Assembly (NCBI GenBank): GCA_031291415.1
Contig: JARLJB010000320.1
Coordinates: forward strand, 1-64,000
Direction: 5' to 3'
Length of the DNA stretch: 64,000 bases
DNA from: Telmatospirillum sp.
Lineage (GTDB): Bacteria; Pseudomonadota; Alphaproteobacteria; Rhodospirillales; Magnetospirillaceae
This document shows positions 44,287 through 52,403 of this stretch, in pieces. Position numbers and translations under genes: made by a program. Each line of letters begins with the position of its first letter. Position 1 is the stretch's first letter. The notes below the pieces were generated by a model. It saw nothing but the letters and a program-made list of their open reading frames with translations, made no database searches and was not told the origin of the DNA.

Positions 44287-44373
44287 CTCCAAGCCCTATG
44301 GTTTCATCTGACGCTTCCGCTCCAGCGGGCTCAGGCGCCGCTCGGGCTTTGGCGTATTCCCGGGATCCGACGA

Positions 44374-45216
44374 ATGTGGAATTCCGTCTTTCGGTGCATG
44401 GTAATAGCCGCAGTCTTCTGTTGTTCCAGTTGCATCGGGCAGCAACTGCCGGAGATTCCGAAGACTTTGCCGGGTCAGGCTGCGCCCCCCTCGTCATCTC
44501 CACCGCCTTCCCCGCCCTCTGCCGTCGAACCGCAAGCTCGCCTGTTGGTCAACCAGCCGCGCGTGACACAGCCCTATATGGACCGAGGTCTCCATACCAT
44601 CGGCATGGGGAGCGGTTTCTTCGTCCGAAACGATGCCCGGTTGTTGACCAACAAGCACGTCGTCGAAAAGTGCGCTGCGGTAAGTGTTGAAACGGCCGAC
44701 GGCAATGAGGCGTTGGCCACCGTCTTGGCGATCGCCCCGGAAAGCGATCTGGCCCTGATCAAAGTCGACGCCGCGGCTCCGGCCGTCGCCACCTTTCGCG
44801 AGAAAGTCCGCATGGATGGGCACCGCGCCGTGGTCATTGGCTACCCAAGCCATGGTCTGCCGCGTATCAAGCCGACGCTGGTGCCGGCGGCCCTAATGGG
44901 ACCAGTTTCAATGGATGGACAACGTTTCGTGTTACAGGGTGACATTCGCCCCGGCAACAGCGGCGGCCCCGTTCTCGATGAAAGCGGACTGGTGGTCGGC
45001 GTGGTATTTGGTAAGATAAACACCGTCGCCGTCTATCAAAACACCGGCCGCAACGTCGAAGATATCGGGTTCGCTATTACCAATGAAACGGCTCTGACTT
45101 TCCTCGCGCACAATGGAATCACCGTGGCAACCGCGACAAATGGACCGAAACTGGATGACGACACCTTGTTTGAAGATGGTCGGAAATTCATTGCCCGCGT
45201 CGTTTGTTGGCACTAA
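44374..45216 (+). CDS. Trypsin-like serine protease, probable lipoprotein or periplasmic
   Basis: 280 residues. The N-terminal hydrophobic segment (MVIAAVFCCSSC) ends in Cys20, so it is either a lipoprotein with an imperfect lipobox or a signal peptide. A Pro/Ser-rich linker (about 25-55) follows. The chymotrypsin-like domain has the full triad: His95 (LTNKHVVE), Asp125 (ESDLALIKV) and Ser196 (RPGNSGGPV). This resembles the DegP/HtrA protease domain but lacks any PDZ domain at the C-terminus. The substrate is unknown. It is followed after 56 bases by the epimerase gene. Confidence 0.85.
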   Translation: MWNSVFRCMVIAAVFCCSSCIGQQLPEIPKTLPGQAAPPSSSPPPSPPSAVEPQARLLVNQPRVTQPYMDRGLHTIGMGSGFFVRNDARLLTNKHVVEKCAAVSVETADGNEALATVLAIAPESDLALIKVDAAAPAVATFREKVRMDGHRAVVIGYPSHGLPRIKPTLVPAALMGPVSMDGQRFVLQGDIRPGNSGGPVLDESGLVVGVVFGKINTVAVYQNTGRNVEDIGFAITNETALTFLAHNGITVATATNGPKLDDDTLFEDGRKFIARVVCWH

Positions 45217-45272
45217 CACACCACTAGACAACCTGATCACTGAGACTTAGACGGCCAGGGAGAGTACGAACA

Positions 45273-46193
45273 ATGTCCAGATACCTTGTCACCGGTGGAT
45301 GTGGTTTCATCGGCAGCCATCTCACGGAACGCTTGATCGCCGCCGGCCACGAGGTTTCGGTTCTGGACGATTTGTCGACGGGCAAGACCGAGAATTTGCC
45401 GAATGGCGCCAATCTCCTCATTGGCGACGTCGCCGACCAGGACGCCGTCATGAAGGCGATGGCCGGAGCGGCCGGTTGTTTCCACTTGGCCGCCATCGCC
45501 TCCGTGCAACGAGGAAACGAGGACTGGCTCGGGACCCACCGCACAAACCTGACGGCCACCATCACCGTTCTTGAAGCCGCCCGGCATCATGGCAAGATTC
45601 CCGTCGTCTATGCGTCCTCCGCCGCCGTGTACGGGGACAATCCCGACCTGCCACTTGCCGAAACGGCGCAACCGCGGCCGTTAAGCGCCTATGGGGCAGA
45701 CAAATTTGGCTGTGAACTGCATGCGAAAGTGGGCACGCTTGTCCATGGCGTGCCAACCACAGGCTTTCGCTTTTTCAATGTTTTCGGACCCCGGCAGGAC
45801 CCGAAATCCCCTTATTCCGGCGTGATTTCGATCTTCATCGACCGCTTGCGGCAAGGGCAATCGGTCACGGTATTCGGCGACGGGCTGCAAAGCCGCGACT
45901 TTATCTATGTCAGCGACGTGGTCGACCATTTGATGGCGGCCATGCAATCGCCGGCCAAGACAGCCAGGGTCTTGAATGCCTGCACGGGACAGGCGACAAC
46001 TCTCCTCCGTCTCATCGAGGTCCTGGGAGACCTGATCCACATTCAGCCGCAGATTCATTTCGCCGAAACGCGAACCGGAGATATCCGTTTTTCTCTCGGC
46101 TCACCCGAACGTGCCATCGGGCAACTCGGCGTCCATGCGAAGACAAGCCTGTCGCACGGGCTGGCCGAGACCTTGGCGTCCATGGGACGATAG
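45273..46193 (+). CDS. NAD-dependent sugar epimerase/dehydratase (extended SDR, GalE-like)
   Basis: 306 residues. The nucleotide-binding loop is GGCGFIGSHL (8-17), followed by VLDDLSTG, typical of UDP-glucose 4-epimerases and related enzymes. The catalytic pair is Tyr140/Lys144 in SAYGADKFG, with ASSAAVYGDNPDLPL upstream (the Ser element) and FFNVFGPRQDP after. It would interconvert nucleotide sugars for surface glycans; which one is not predictable. GGGAG lies before the ATG. It ends about 30 bases before the phosphatase gene, in the same direction. Confidence 0.88.
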   Translation: MSRYLVTGGCGFIGSHLTERLIAAGHEVSVLDDLSTGKTENLPNGANLLIGDVADQDAVMKAMAGAAGCFHLAAIASVQRGNEDWLGTHRTNLTATITVLEAARHHGKIPVVYASSAAVYGDNPDLPLAETAQPRPLSAYGADKFGCELHAKVGTLVHGVPTTGFRFFNVFGPRQDPKSPYSGVISIFIDRLRQGQSVTVFGDGLQSRDFIYVSDVVDHLMAAMQSPAKTARVLNACTGQATTLLRLIEVLGDLIHIQPQIHFAETRTGDIRFSLGSPERAIGQLGVHAKTSLSHGLAETLASMGR

Positions 46194-46225
46194 AAGAGCG
46201 CGATGGATTGGCGAAACCGCACCAC

Positions 46226-47095
46226 ATGTTAAAGCAACTCCTGCGGCTGTTGCGACGGCGGCCCGCCGTGCCGACGCCGACCATTTTTCGAGTCCCGGAC
46301 GGAAAGAGACTCTATGCGATTGGCGACATCCATGGCCGATCCGACCTTCTCGATGAGATTCTCGGCACTTTAACGACCGATGCCCTGGCATCCGCCGAAC
46401 GCGGAGAGTCCCCGACCGTCGTCTTTCTCGGCGACTATGTCGACCGCGGCCCCGACAGCCGTGGTGTCCTCGACCGTCTTTGCGCCCTTCGCAGCGGCCC
46501 GATCGAATGGCGCTTTCTCGAAGGCAACCATGAAATGGCGATGCGCGCCTTCATGGCCGATCCCGTGGCTCACAAGGACTGGCTGCGTCTCGGCGGCGGG
46601 ACCACACTGGCAAGCTACGGCATTGACGGCCCGCCCGATCCAATGACCGAATCCTGGCTTCTCGCCGCCGCCGCCCAGCTCGCCGACCGCCTTCCATCGT
46701 CGCACCGGTCTTTCCTGGATAACCTCGACCTGCTGCTCGAATGGGGAGACTACGCTTTCGTCCACGCCGGCATCCGGCCTGGTGTGGCACTGCATGCGCA
46801 ATCGCGTTCCGACCTTTTGTCCATCCGCGCCCCCTTCATCAAGTCCCACACTTGGCACGGAAAACGTATCGTCCATGGCCATACGGTCGTCCGAGCTCCG
46901 GTTGTCACCCCACTGCGTATCGGAATTGACACAGGAGCCTATTTTTCCGGTCGCCTGACCTGCCTTCTGCTGAAGGACACCGAATGCGCCTTCTTCGCCA
47001 CCTGCGACGATGGTTATGGCGTTCAGTGGCTGGAGCCATCGTCGAAATCGGCCGACTCGATCAAGATGTCCCGGAATTTGAACAACAGGTCCTGA
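46226..47095 (+). CDS. Metallophosphoesterase, Ser/Thr phosphatase-like
   Basis: 289 residues. The calcineurin-like metal site is complete: GDIHGR (33-38), GDYVDRG (69-75), GNHE (100-103), a further DYAFVHAGIRP, and GHTVVRAP near the C-terminus, the last two giving the remaining His ligands. This layout matches bacterial PPP phosphatases such as PrpA/PrpE and ApaH-like enzymes. An N-terminal basic stretch (MLKQLLRLLRRRP) precedes the domain. A TTG at 46208 is an alternative start. The 3' end overlaps the convergent HD-GYP gene by 73 bases. Confidence 0.85.
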   Translation: MLKQLLRLLRRRPAVPTPTIFRVPDGKRLYAIGDIHGRSDLLDEILGTLTTDALASAERGESPTVVFLGDYVDRGPDSRGVLDRLCALRSGPIEWRFLEGNHEMAMRAFMADPVAHKDWLRLGGGTTLASYGIDGPPDPMTESWLLAAAAQLADRLPSSHRSFLDNLDLLLEWGDYAFVHAGIRPGVALHAQSRSDLLSIRAPFIKSHTWHGKRIVHGHTVVRAPVVTPLRIGIDTGAYFSGRLTCLLLKDTECAFFATCDDGYGVQWLEPSSKSADSIKMSRNLNNRS

Positions 47096-48147
47096 TCAAG
47101 TTCGTCCGCCATGTCCGAGGCCATCAACTCCAGCGCCGTATTGGCAGAGAGCGTCCGTTTATAGGGACGACGATCCGTAAGCGCGCAAAACACATCGATA
47201 ATGCCAGCCATGCGCGCCAGTTGGTTTAGATCCGCCGCCATCAGACCGCGGGGATAGCCAGAGCCGTCCAATCGTTCATGATGATGGACGACGATCGTCG
47301 ACACACCTTTGGGAATCGTATCCGTGGTCGCGAGAATTCTCTCGGCCGTCGCCACATGCCCACGCAAAATGGTCAATTCGTTCGGTGTCAACCGCCCCTG
47401 CTTGTTGAGCAATTCGCGAGGAATGGTCATCTTCCCGATGTCATGCAGCATGCCGCCACAGGCCACCAGAAGCTGCTGCTCTTTCGATAATCCAATCGTT
47501 TTTCCAAAGAGAGACAGAAGTGTCGCAAAACGTAACGAATGAACATATGTAAAGTTGTCATGATCTTTTATCTTATATAAGATATTATCGAATTTTCCAT
47601 CATGAACAACTTCGACAATAGCGGCACATGACTCATTAATCGCGTGAAATGGTAAGGGATTTCCGTTGGCTATTTCATCCGCAATGCTATTGAAGGCGGA
47701 TAGTGTCGACTCCAAAGCTTTTCGCTGAACCGCCGGCAAATCCCGCCAGGACCGTTCGACCTGACCGTTCAGATGGCCCGAAATGGCGTTGATCAACGTA
47801 CTGCGACGATACGGCTTGACCAGATAGTCGCGAATTCCCAAGTCCCGGATCGTATCAAAAACCCGCATATCCTCATTGTCAGCCACAAAGATGACCGGGA
47901 CTGTGGAAAGACTGCTTTCCTTGCGCAGGTCTTTGATGAAACTGCCCCCACTGCCCTGCCCGACGTGTTGCCCGACAACAATAAGCTTGGGCGGAACGAC
48001 CAGCATGCCAGAAAGGGCATTGGTGGAATCGCTATAGGGATAGACCGTATAGAACGAAAGCAGTGCCTCGGCCACCGCACGCCTGTGCTGCTCGCTGGCA
48101 TCGACGACCGCAATGACATGCTTGGTGCCGGCGGCTCCCCGTCGCAT
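47023..48147 (-). CDS. HD-GYP protein with degenerate receiver domain
   Basis: 374 residues. Residues 10-125 have the CheY fold (VIAVVDASEQ, then LIVVGQHVG, VPVIFVADN, LVKPYRR), but the phospho-accepting Asp is Gly59 and the acidic pair after beta-1 is reduced to one Asp, so phosphorylation is unlikely. The C-terminal HD-GYP domain keeps HDIGK (235-239) and HHHERLDGSGYPRG with the GYP triplet (297-299), so it should hydrolyse c-di-GMP. It could lower c-di-GMP that the PilZ protein senses. ATG 48147 has GAGG seven bases upstream; a longer TTG-initiated form to 48303 lacks a ribosome site. Confidence 0.85.
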   Translation of the reverse strand: MRRGAAGTKHVIAVVDASEQHRRAVAEALLSFYTVYPYSDSTNALSGMLVVPPKLIVVGQHVGQGSGGSFIKDLRKESSLSTVPVIFVADNEDMRVFDTIRDLGIRDYLVKPYRRSTLINAISGHLNGQVERSWRDLPAVQRKALESTLSAFNSIADEIANGNPLPFHAINESCAAIVEVVHDGKFDNILYKIKDHDNFTYVHSLRFATLLSLFGKTIGLSKEQQLLVACGGMLHDIGKMTIPRELLNKQGRLTPNELTILRGHVATAERILATTDTIPKGVSTIVVHHHERLDGSGYPRGLMAADLNQLARMAGIIDVFCALTDRRPYKRTLSANTALELMASDMADELDQDLLFKFRDILIESADFDDGSSH

Positions 48148-48476
48148 CAGAAACCTCGACGTGGCGGCAAAGCTTGACGGCAATTGAACATACGAACCGA
48201 TCTTGAAAAACGCGAGAGCCGGACGCACCTTGGCAAGAAGGCTGCAACGCCGATTGCCGTCATCGCACTCGAAAAAGTTCCCGTCTGAAGACCGGTCCGC
48301 CAACAGTCATCGTAGATCGTCACGGGGTCTCCAGAGCACCCACTCAAAAAAAAGCAATATACGATGCGCGATGGACACAAACAACCAGAGACACAAAATT
48401 CGATGATGGCCAAGCGCATATAGAGTTGTGTTCGCAATCCTCTTTCAGCGAACCTCCGAAATTCGCCGGGAGCCTG
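48148..48476. other. Spacer upstream of the HD-GYP gene
   Basis: 329 bases lie between the end of modE and the HD-GYP start, both on the minus strand. A run of eight A (T on the transcribed strand) around 48345-48352 could end the modE transcript, but I cannot find a convincing stem before it. No gene or other repeat is supported. Confidence 0.35.
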
Positions 48477-49271
48477 TCAATCGACCGCCAAAATGACGTG
48501 GGATGCCTTGAACAGCGCGCAGGCCCTGTCCCCCACGGTAAGAGGCATATCCTCTGCGCTCTCTTTCGTGATGACCGCCGTCAGGGTCTTTCCCGCACCG
48601 ATATCGAGAAAGATCTCGCTGTTGACGCCACCGTCAATGCGTTCGATGACCGTCCCATAGATGGCATTTCTGGCGGAAATCTTTGGAACGTCGTCACCGC
48701 GCGCCAGCATGACGAACGACGAATTGACCAGCGCCATGGCCTCGCGCCCGGGCACGATCGCCAATTCGTCGGCGGCGTCGTTGGTAATGACCGCAACAAT
48801 GGAGTTCGTATCCGACAGGCGAAGCGACACTTCCACATTCACCGGCGCCCGACGCACCGACGTCACTTGACAGCGGAAGGCATTATGCGCGGTGGTCCTC
48901 ATCGACATGCTCCAAAATAGAAGATCCGCATGGTCGTCGGGCCCGTCGACGACAAGAGCCTGGGAAATACGAGACAACCGCTCTTCAAGACGGCGAAACG
49001 CCACGATCAGACGACGGCCGTCTTCGGTCAACTGGGCTCCGCCACCGCCACGACCGCCGGTTTGCGTGGCCAGCGCCGGACGCGGCAGCAAATTGTTGAT
49101 GGCATTGACGCCATCCCAAACCGCCTTGTAGCTGAAGCCCATCGCACGCGCGGCCTCGGTGATGCTGCCGTGCTTGGCGATCGCCTCCAACATGGCGATG
49201 CGGTCGCGCCCGACAGCTCCCAGGCCATTTGCTTTCAGCGCCAGCAGCGCCTCAATCCTGTCGGTGGTCAT
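48477..49271 (-). CDS. modE: Molybdate-responsive transcriptional regulator ModE
   Basis: 264 residues. The N-terminal winged helix-turn-helix includes RIAMLEAIAKHGSITEAARAMGFSYKAVWDGVNAINNLLPRPAL and GGRGGGGAQLTEDGRRLI, a block diagnostic of the ModE DNA-binding domain. Two tandem TOBE (Mop) domains follow, about 128-195 (SMRTTAHNAFRCQVTSVRR) and about 200-264 (SARNAIYGTVIERIDGGVNSEIFLDIG), which bind molybdate. When loaded with molybdate it represses Mo uptake and activates or represses molybdoenzyme genes. Its placement beside the aldehyde oxidoreductase locus suggests control of it. A candidate ModE box lies about 25 bases upstream of its own start. Confidence 0.93.
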   Translation of the reverse strand: MTTDRIEALLALKANGLGAVGRDRIAMLEAIAKHGSITEAARAMGFSYKAVWDGVNAINNLLPRPALATQTGGRGGGGAQLTEDGRRLIVAFRRLEERLSRISQALVVDGPDDHADLLFWSMSMRTTAHNAFRCQVTSVRRAPVNVEVSLRLSDTNSIVAVITNDAADELAIVPGREAMALVNSSFVMLARGDDVPKISARNAIYGTVIERIDGGVNSEIFLDIGAGKTLTAVITKESAEDMPLTVGDRACALFKASHVILAVD

Positions 49272-49294
49272 CGCCGCTCTCCGTTGGTTTTCCT

Positions 49295-49325
49295 GACGCT
49301 ATATATTCTCAATGTACGACGTAAT
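49295..49325. promoter_or_regulatory. Candidate ModE box upstream of modE
   Basis: GACGCTATATA at 49295-49305 reproduces the left half of the E. coli ModE site (ATCGCTATATA) except for the first two bases. A weaker right half (TACGACGTAAT) follows. It lies 24 bases before the modE start, where autoregulation would act. The half-site match is seen in the sequence; binding is inference. Confidence 0.45.
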
Positions 49326-49329
49326 GCCA

Positions 49330-49462
49330 GTCTGTCGACGCCGACCAAGTTGGAAATTGTCGGCCCGAATGTCGGGCTGCGATGATTTTCATGTCATCAC
49401 CAGCGCTCAAGAACCTTCTGCACTGGAAGATGCGGGGAATTTCATGGCCGTCTGTCGACGCC
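49330..49462. repeat. 13-base direct repeats exactly 120 bases apart in the modE upstream region
   Basis: GTCTGTCGACGCC occurs at 49330-49342 and 49450-49462, both in a GCC-N-GTCTG context. Between them a hairpin GCCCGA-ATG-TCGGGC lies at 49363-49377. The region 49272-49616 (345 bases) has no gene I can support; short + strand open frames lack ribosome sites and homology. A further inverted repeat (TGTCAT-CTTCA-ATGACA) is at 49580-49596, beside the end of the FIST-like gene. Confidence 0.45.
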
Positions 49463-49616
49463 ACGGACAGCTCATCGCTCGGCGAGTCGAAAATTCCTGG
49501 CCGATGCGCCGCGAGCCCGAGGAGCGCTTCTCGCCCCCAAAGCCGGAGGCGCGGGTTTCACGAAAACCTCAGTTCCACGTGTCATCTTCAATGACATGAA
49601 AACCAGTTCGTCCCGC

Positions 49617-50600
49617 TCAAGTGTTTCTCAGAACCATATAGACCAGCGTCTGATTGAGAAGCCCATAAGCGATCTCACCGAACGTGATCGGTCCCGTGAA
49701 ATCACCGGTCCGTTTGCCTTCCAAACGTCCATAAACATAATTCAGGATACAATTCATGGAAAGTGAGGGTTCGGCGCAAATCTTGCCAATTTCTCTGGCG
49801 AAAGCGGCCTCATAATCCTCCACCGGCACGGCAAGACGATAGTCGATATTGGGGAACAACGGCGCGTAAAACTCGACGCTTTTTTCTCCTCGGTTTACCG
49901 ACTTGATCGATACATTGACCATGGCCCCGGAATAATTGGCCACCAGGGGAAGCCGGCCACCAATATCGTGCGTCACAAAATACTCGGCCAGATTGACCCG
50001 TTCCCCGTTGACATAGGCATTGGTGATCTTGAAACCGGAATGGTCAACGGTGATGGTATCGCCATTTCCCTGCACGAACGGATTGACGATGCCGATCTCG
50101 GCGGCGACGTTCTCCCTCAGATTGGCATGAAGGCACACGGCGCCGTCCTCGGACCATTGCCCCGTCCGGCCGTCGACGACTTTCGGTGTTCTCTTGCCGA
50201 TTTGGTCGAGCGCGACGCCAGACACCCAGCCGATAAGCGGACGCTCAAATACACCGGGATAGTTTTGGACGTTTTCAGCGAACGACTGGTGAACTCTGGT
50301 GAAGGCCGGAATGATCACAAAACTGAACCCATGGTTGGGCTCATCAACGACAATACGCGGCAACTGCTGTTCGTTATAAAAATGCGTTTCGAACGTCGTA
50401 ACCTCAGGGGGAAGGGCACTCGCAAAAATCTTTTCCCGGGTCATGAGACCGCCGGTCTCGGCAATAAAATAAGGAATGGTCCCTCCGACCCAATCGCCCT
50501 TCGGCAACCGTCGGAGGAGGTCTTCATCACCAGCCAGCAACAGTTTTTCGCCAGCGGTGATCAACGCCTCGACTTCTTCCACCGAAAGGATCGCTCGCAT
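49617..50600 (-). CDS. Hypothetical protein with FIST-like C-terminal region
   Basis: 327 residues, soluble, without signal peptide. The N-terminus (MRAILSVEEVEALITAGEKLLLAGDEDLLRRLPKGDWVGGTIPYF) and the stretch PNHGFSFVIIPAFTRVHQSFA are distinctive. The end (SLSMNCILNYVYGRLEG...FTGPITFGEIAYGLLNQTLVYMVL) resembles the FIST_C pattern GxxTFGEIxxxxxNQT, a sensory domain linked to signal transduction. I cannot name a function. Its start codon overlaps the stop of the small upstream gene by one base. The position between the Mo regulator and the outer-membrane channel suggests involvement in sensing or binding a substrate. Confidence 0.65.
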   Translation of the reverse strand: MRAILSVEEVEALITAGEKLLLAGDEDLLRRLPKGDWVGGTIPYFIAETGGLMTREKIFASALPPEVTTFETHFYNEQQLPRIVVDEPNHGFSFVIIPAFTRVHQSFAENVQNYPGVFERPLIGWVSGVALDQIGKRTPKVVDGRTGQWSEDGAVCLHANLRENVAAEIGIVNPFVQGNGDTITVDHSGFKITNAYVNGERVNLAEYFVTHDIGGRLPLVANYSGAMVNVSIKSVNRGEKSVEFYAPLFPNIDYRLAVPVEDYEAAFAREIGKICAEPSLSMNCILNYVYGRLEGKRTGDFTGPITFGEIAYGLLNQTLVYMVLRNT

Positions 50601-50836
50601 TACTTCGGCTCCTGCCCGAAAATAGCCTGAATGTCCTTTTGCGCCAACTTCTCGTTCTTTTTGAAAAAGGCGTAAGCTTCGTCGATAAGGCGGTTAATAT
50701 TTTCCATCGACGGGTCGATCTTTGCTCTTCCGGTCACCCTGGTGACAAAAAACTTTGTGGCCAAGAGCGTGAAAGTGACCTTCAGCTTTCCGCACACGAG
50801 CTCTTTCCACTTTGGATGGGTCTTCGGTGGCAGCAT
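50600..50836 (-). CDS. Small conserved-looking protein paired with the FIST-like gene
   Basis: A 78-residue basic protein starting MLPPKTHPKWKELVCGKLKV and ending ALKDIQAIFGQEPK-like (KLAQKDIQAIFGQEPK). It has a short hydrophobic strand (FTLLATKFFVTRV) and a C-terminal helix. Its TAA overlaps the ATG of the downstream gene, so they are translationally coupled. ATG 50836 is chosen because residues before it (to 50890) are unlike a coding start. Family unknown. Confidence 0.6.
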   Translation of the reverse strand: MLPPKTHPKWKELVCGKLKVTFTLLATKFFVTRVTGRAKIDPSMENINRLIDEAYAFFKKNEKLAQKDIQAIFGQEPK

Positions 50837-50992
50837 CTGAAATCCGGTCCTAAGAGAGTACTGGAACGGAATGCTCCGCCCCGGCCACAACTCAGCGTTT
50901 CATTGTAGCAGCGTAACGTCGCCACCGCCAAGACGACAGACACGACCGCCGGAATAATCCGGCGGTCGGCTGACCTCGAGGAAACCGATTTC

Positions 50993-51913
50993 TCAGAACG
51001 GAACCAAGACGCGCGTCCAGAATTCGTTGCCTCCGACATAGTTCTCCGTCTTCAGATTCTCGTGGTAATACGCCTGAACGATAACGGGCCCGAAATTATA
51101 ACCGACGATTGGTCCAAGAGCGTACTTGCTCGCCTCACTATTGGCGACCTTCGATTTGACTCCATTGAATGCCGTTGCCTCGTCTTTTTCAACCTGCTGC
51201 AGCGCATAACCGCCAACACCGAACGTCCATTTTCCGATCGTCTTCGTCACGCTGTATTCGGCGATGAACTGATCACCTGATCGATAGTCCTTGAGCGTCG
51301 GGTTGTCCGCGCTCTTTTCGAAATTGACGTCATAGGTCAGCAACAAATTGGCGCTCCAGCCATCATGCAACCAACTCACACCGACGCCCGGCTCGACCGC
51401 CCAATAACGGTTGGAGTTCTTGACCGCCATGCGGGTGTCCTTGGAACCGTCCGGCAACCACAGCCCCAACTGCGTGGCAACGTGGAAATCATTGGGCAAT
51501 GACCAGGACAAAACACCGGGAACAACGAGCGTGTCGTACCAACCAAAACCGGATCCGATATTGTTGCCGTTGGAAATCGTCCCCCCGGTCGTGGTTGTGA
51601 TGTTGGTGAAGGGCTGAGCCAGAAGAACGGCGTAGTCCGCACCAAGGACTTTAAGACCGGGGGCCCATTCTATAATCGGCACGTCGACAAAGGCGTCAAG
51701 ACGAACGGCGGTATCTTTGCTGCCGGGACTATAGAGATGGGTCGGCGTGTACAGAGTTTCATTCACGAAGTACAGACCGGCCGGTGGCAAAGCACCGGAG
51801 GACAGGCCCTCAGTAACGCCGGGAAGGCGCGTCGTCCAGTTTTCCGCGGCGAGGGCCTGCCCCCCAACCGTAACGGTACATATCGCTAGAACTGTATTGA
51901 GAATCTTGTTCAT
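50993..51913 (-). CDS. Outer-membrane channel of the phenol-degradation MetA/SphA type
   Basis: 306 residues with a signal peptide (MNKILNTVLAICTVTVGGQALAAE). The mature part begins LPGVTEGLSSGALPPAGLYFVNETLY, a block typical of transporters in the MetA-pathway/SphA family, and consists of amphipathic strands ending in LVPF, a C-terminal Phe for outer-membrane assembly. Homologues take up aromatic or other hydrophobic compounds. That fits the aldehyde-oxidoreductase locus next to it, although the substrate is unknown. A perfect AGGAGG precedes the ATG. The gene is divergent from moaA. Confidence 0.75.
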   Translation of the reverse strand: MNKILNTVLAICTVTVGGQALAAENWTTRLPGVTEGLSSGALPPAGLYFVNETLYTPTHLYSPGSKDTAVRLDAFVDVPIIEWAPGLKVLGADYAVLLAQPFTNITTTTGGTISNGNNIGSGFGWYDTLVVPGVLSWSLPNDFHVATQLGLWLPDGSKDTRMAVKNSNRYWAVEPGVGVSWLHDGWSANLLLTYDVNFEKSADNPTLKDYRSGDQFIAEYSVTKTIGKWTFGVGGYALQQVEKDEATAFNGVKSKVANSEASKYALGPIVGYNFGPVIVQAYYHENLKTENYVGGNEFWTRVLVPF

Positions 51914-52038
51914 GGAGCGACCTCCTGGCTTATTTTTTTTGATTTGACGAGGCTACCATCGGAAAAATCCGACTGTCTGTCAGCTCCACGACAATCCTGA
52001 CGTATGCCCTCCCCTTGGAGAAAATTGCTGGAGGATCG

Positions 52039-52096
52039 TTGACTGAGTATTTTAGTGTTATATTTCAATAATCTATATTTTTAATTTAAATAACAC
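52039..52096. promoter_or_regulatory. AT-rich divergent control region with inverted repeat before moaA
   Basis: The 490-base gap 51914-52403 separates the outer-membrane channel gene from moaA. It contains TTGACT (52039-52044) with a 16-base spacer to TATTTC (52061-52066), a possible -35/-10 pair. An inverted repeat GTGTTAT (52055-52061) / ATAACAC (52090-52096) with a 28-base spacer overlaps the -10. The left arm, GTTATATTT, also resembles part of a ModE half-site. Bases 52140-52400 have no gene I can support apart from an unlikely N-terminal extension of moaA. Confidence 0.35.
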
Positions 52097-52403
52097 CAGT
52101 TTTTGCGAACTGGCAAAGGTGTCATCTTCTTATCATCGGACAACACAAAAGTCGGCCGGTGTGACAAATGCGTCACAGCCCGATACCGGCAAGAGAGACC
52201 TCTTTTGTTCGAAGAATGTTCCGCTTTTTATGTCGTCTGGCGTGCGAAATTGTCCGCCATCTGACAGACATCGACGTCGCCGCCCCCATAAGATCATGCA
52301 ACCACAACGACCCAACGGGCGCCCAAGACCCGACGGGTGGCCTGATATCGAATCGGTGTCGAAAGAGCACCGGGCCAGGGAACCAGGGAGACTGTCAGAA
52401 ACC

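Noticed and set aside
49382-49594. + strand reading frames between modE and the FIST-like gene
   Set aside because: Ser/Arg-rich, no ribosome site and no homology that I recognise; the region looks regulatory.
52119-52403. N-terminal extension of moaA by 95 residues
   Set aside because: The conserved protein begins at MIDPFGRDI (52404), the extension is unlike any MoaA leader, and a GGGAG lies before the shorter start.
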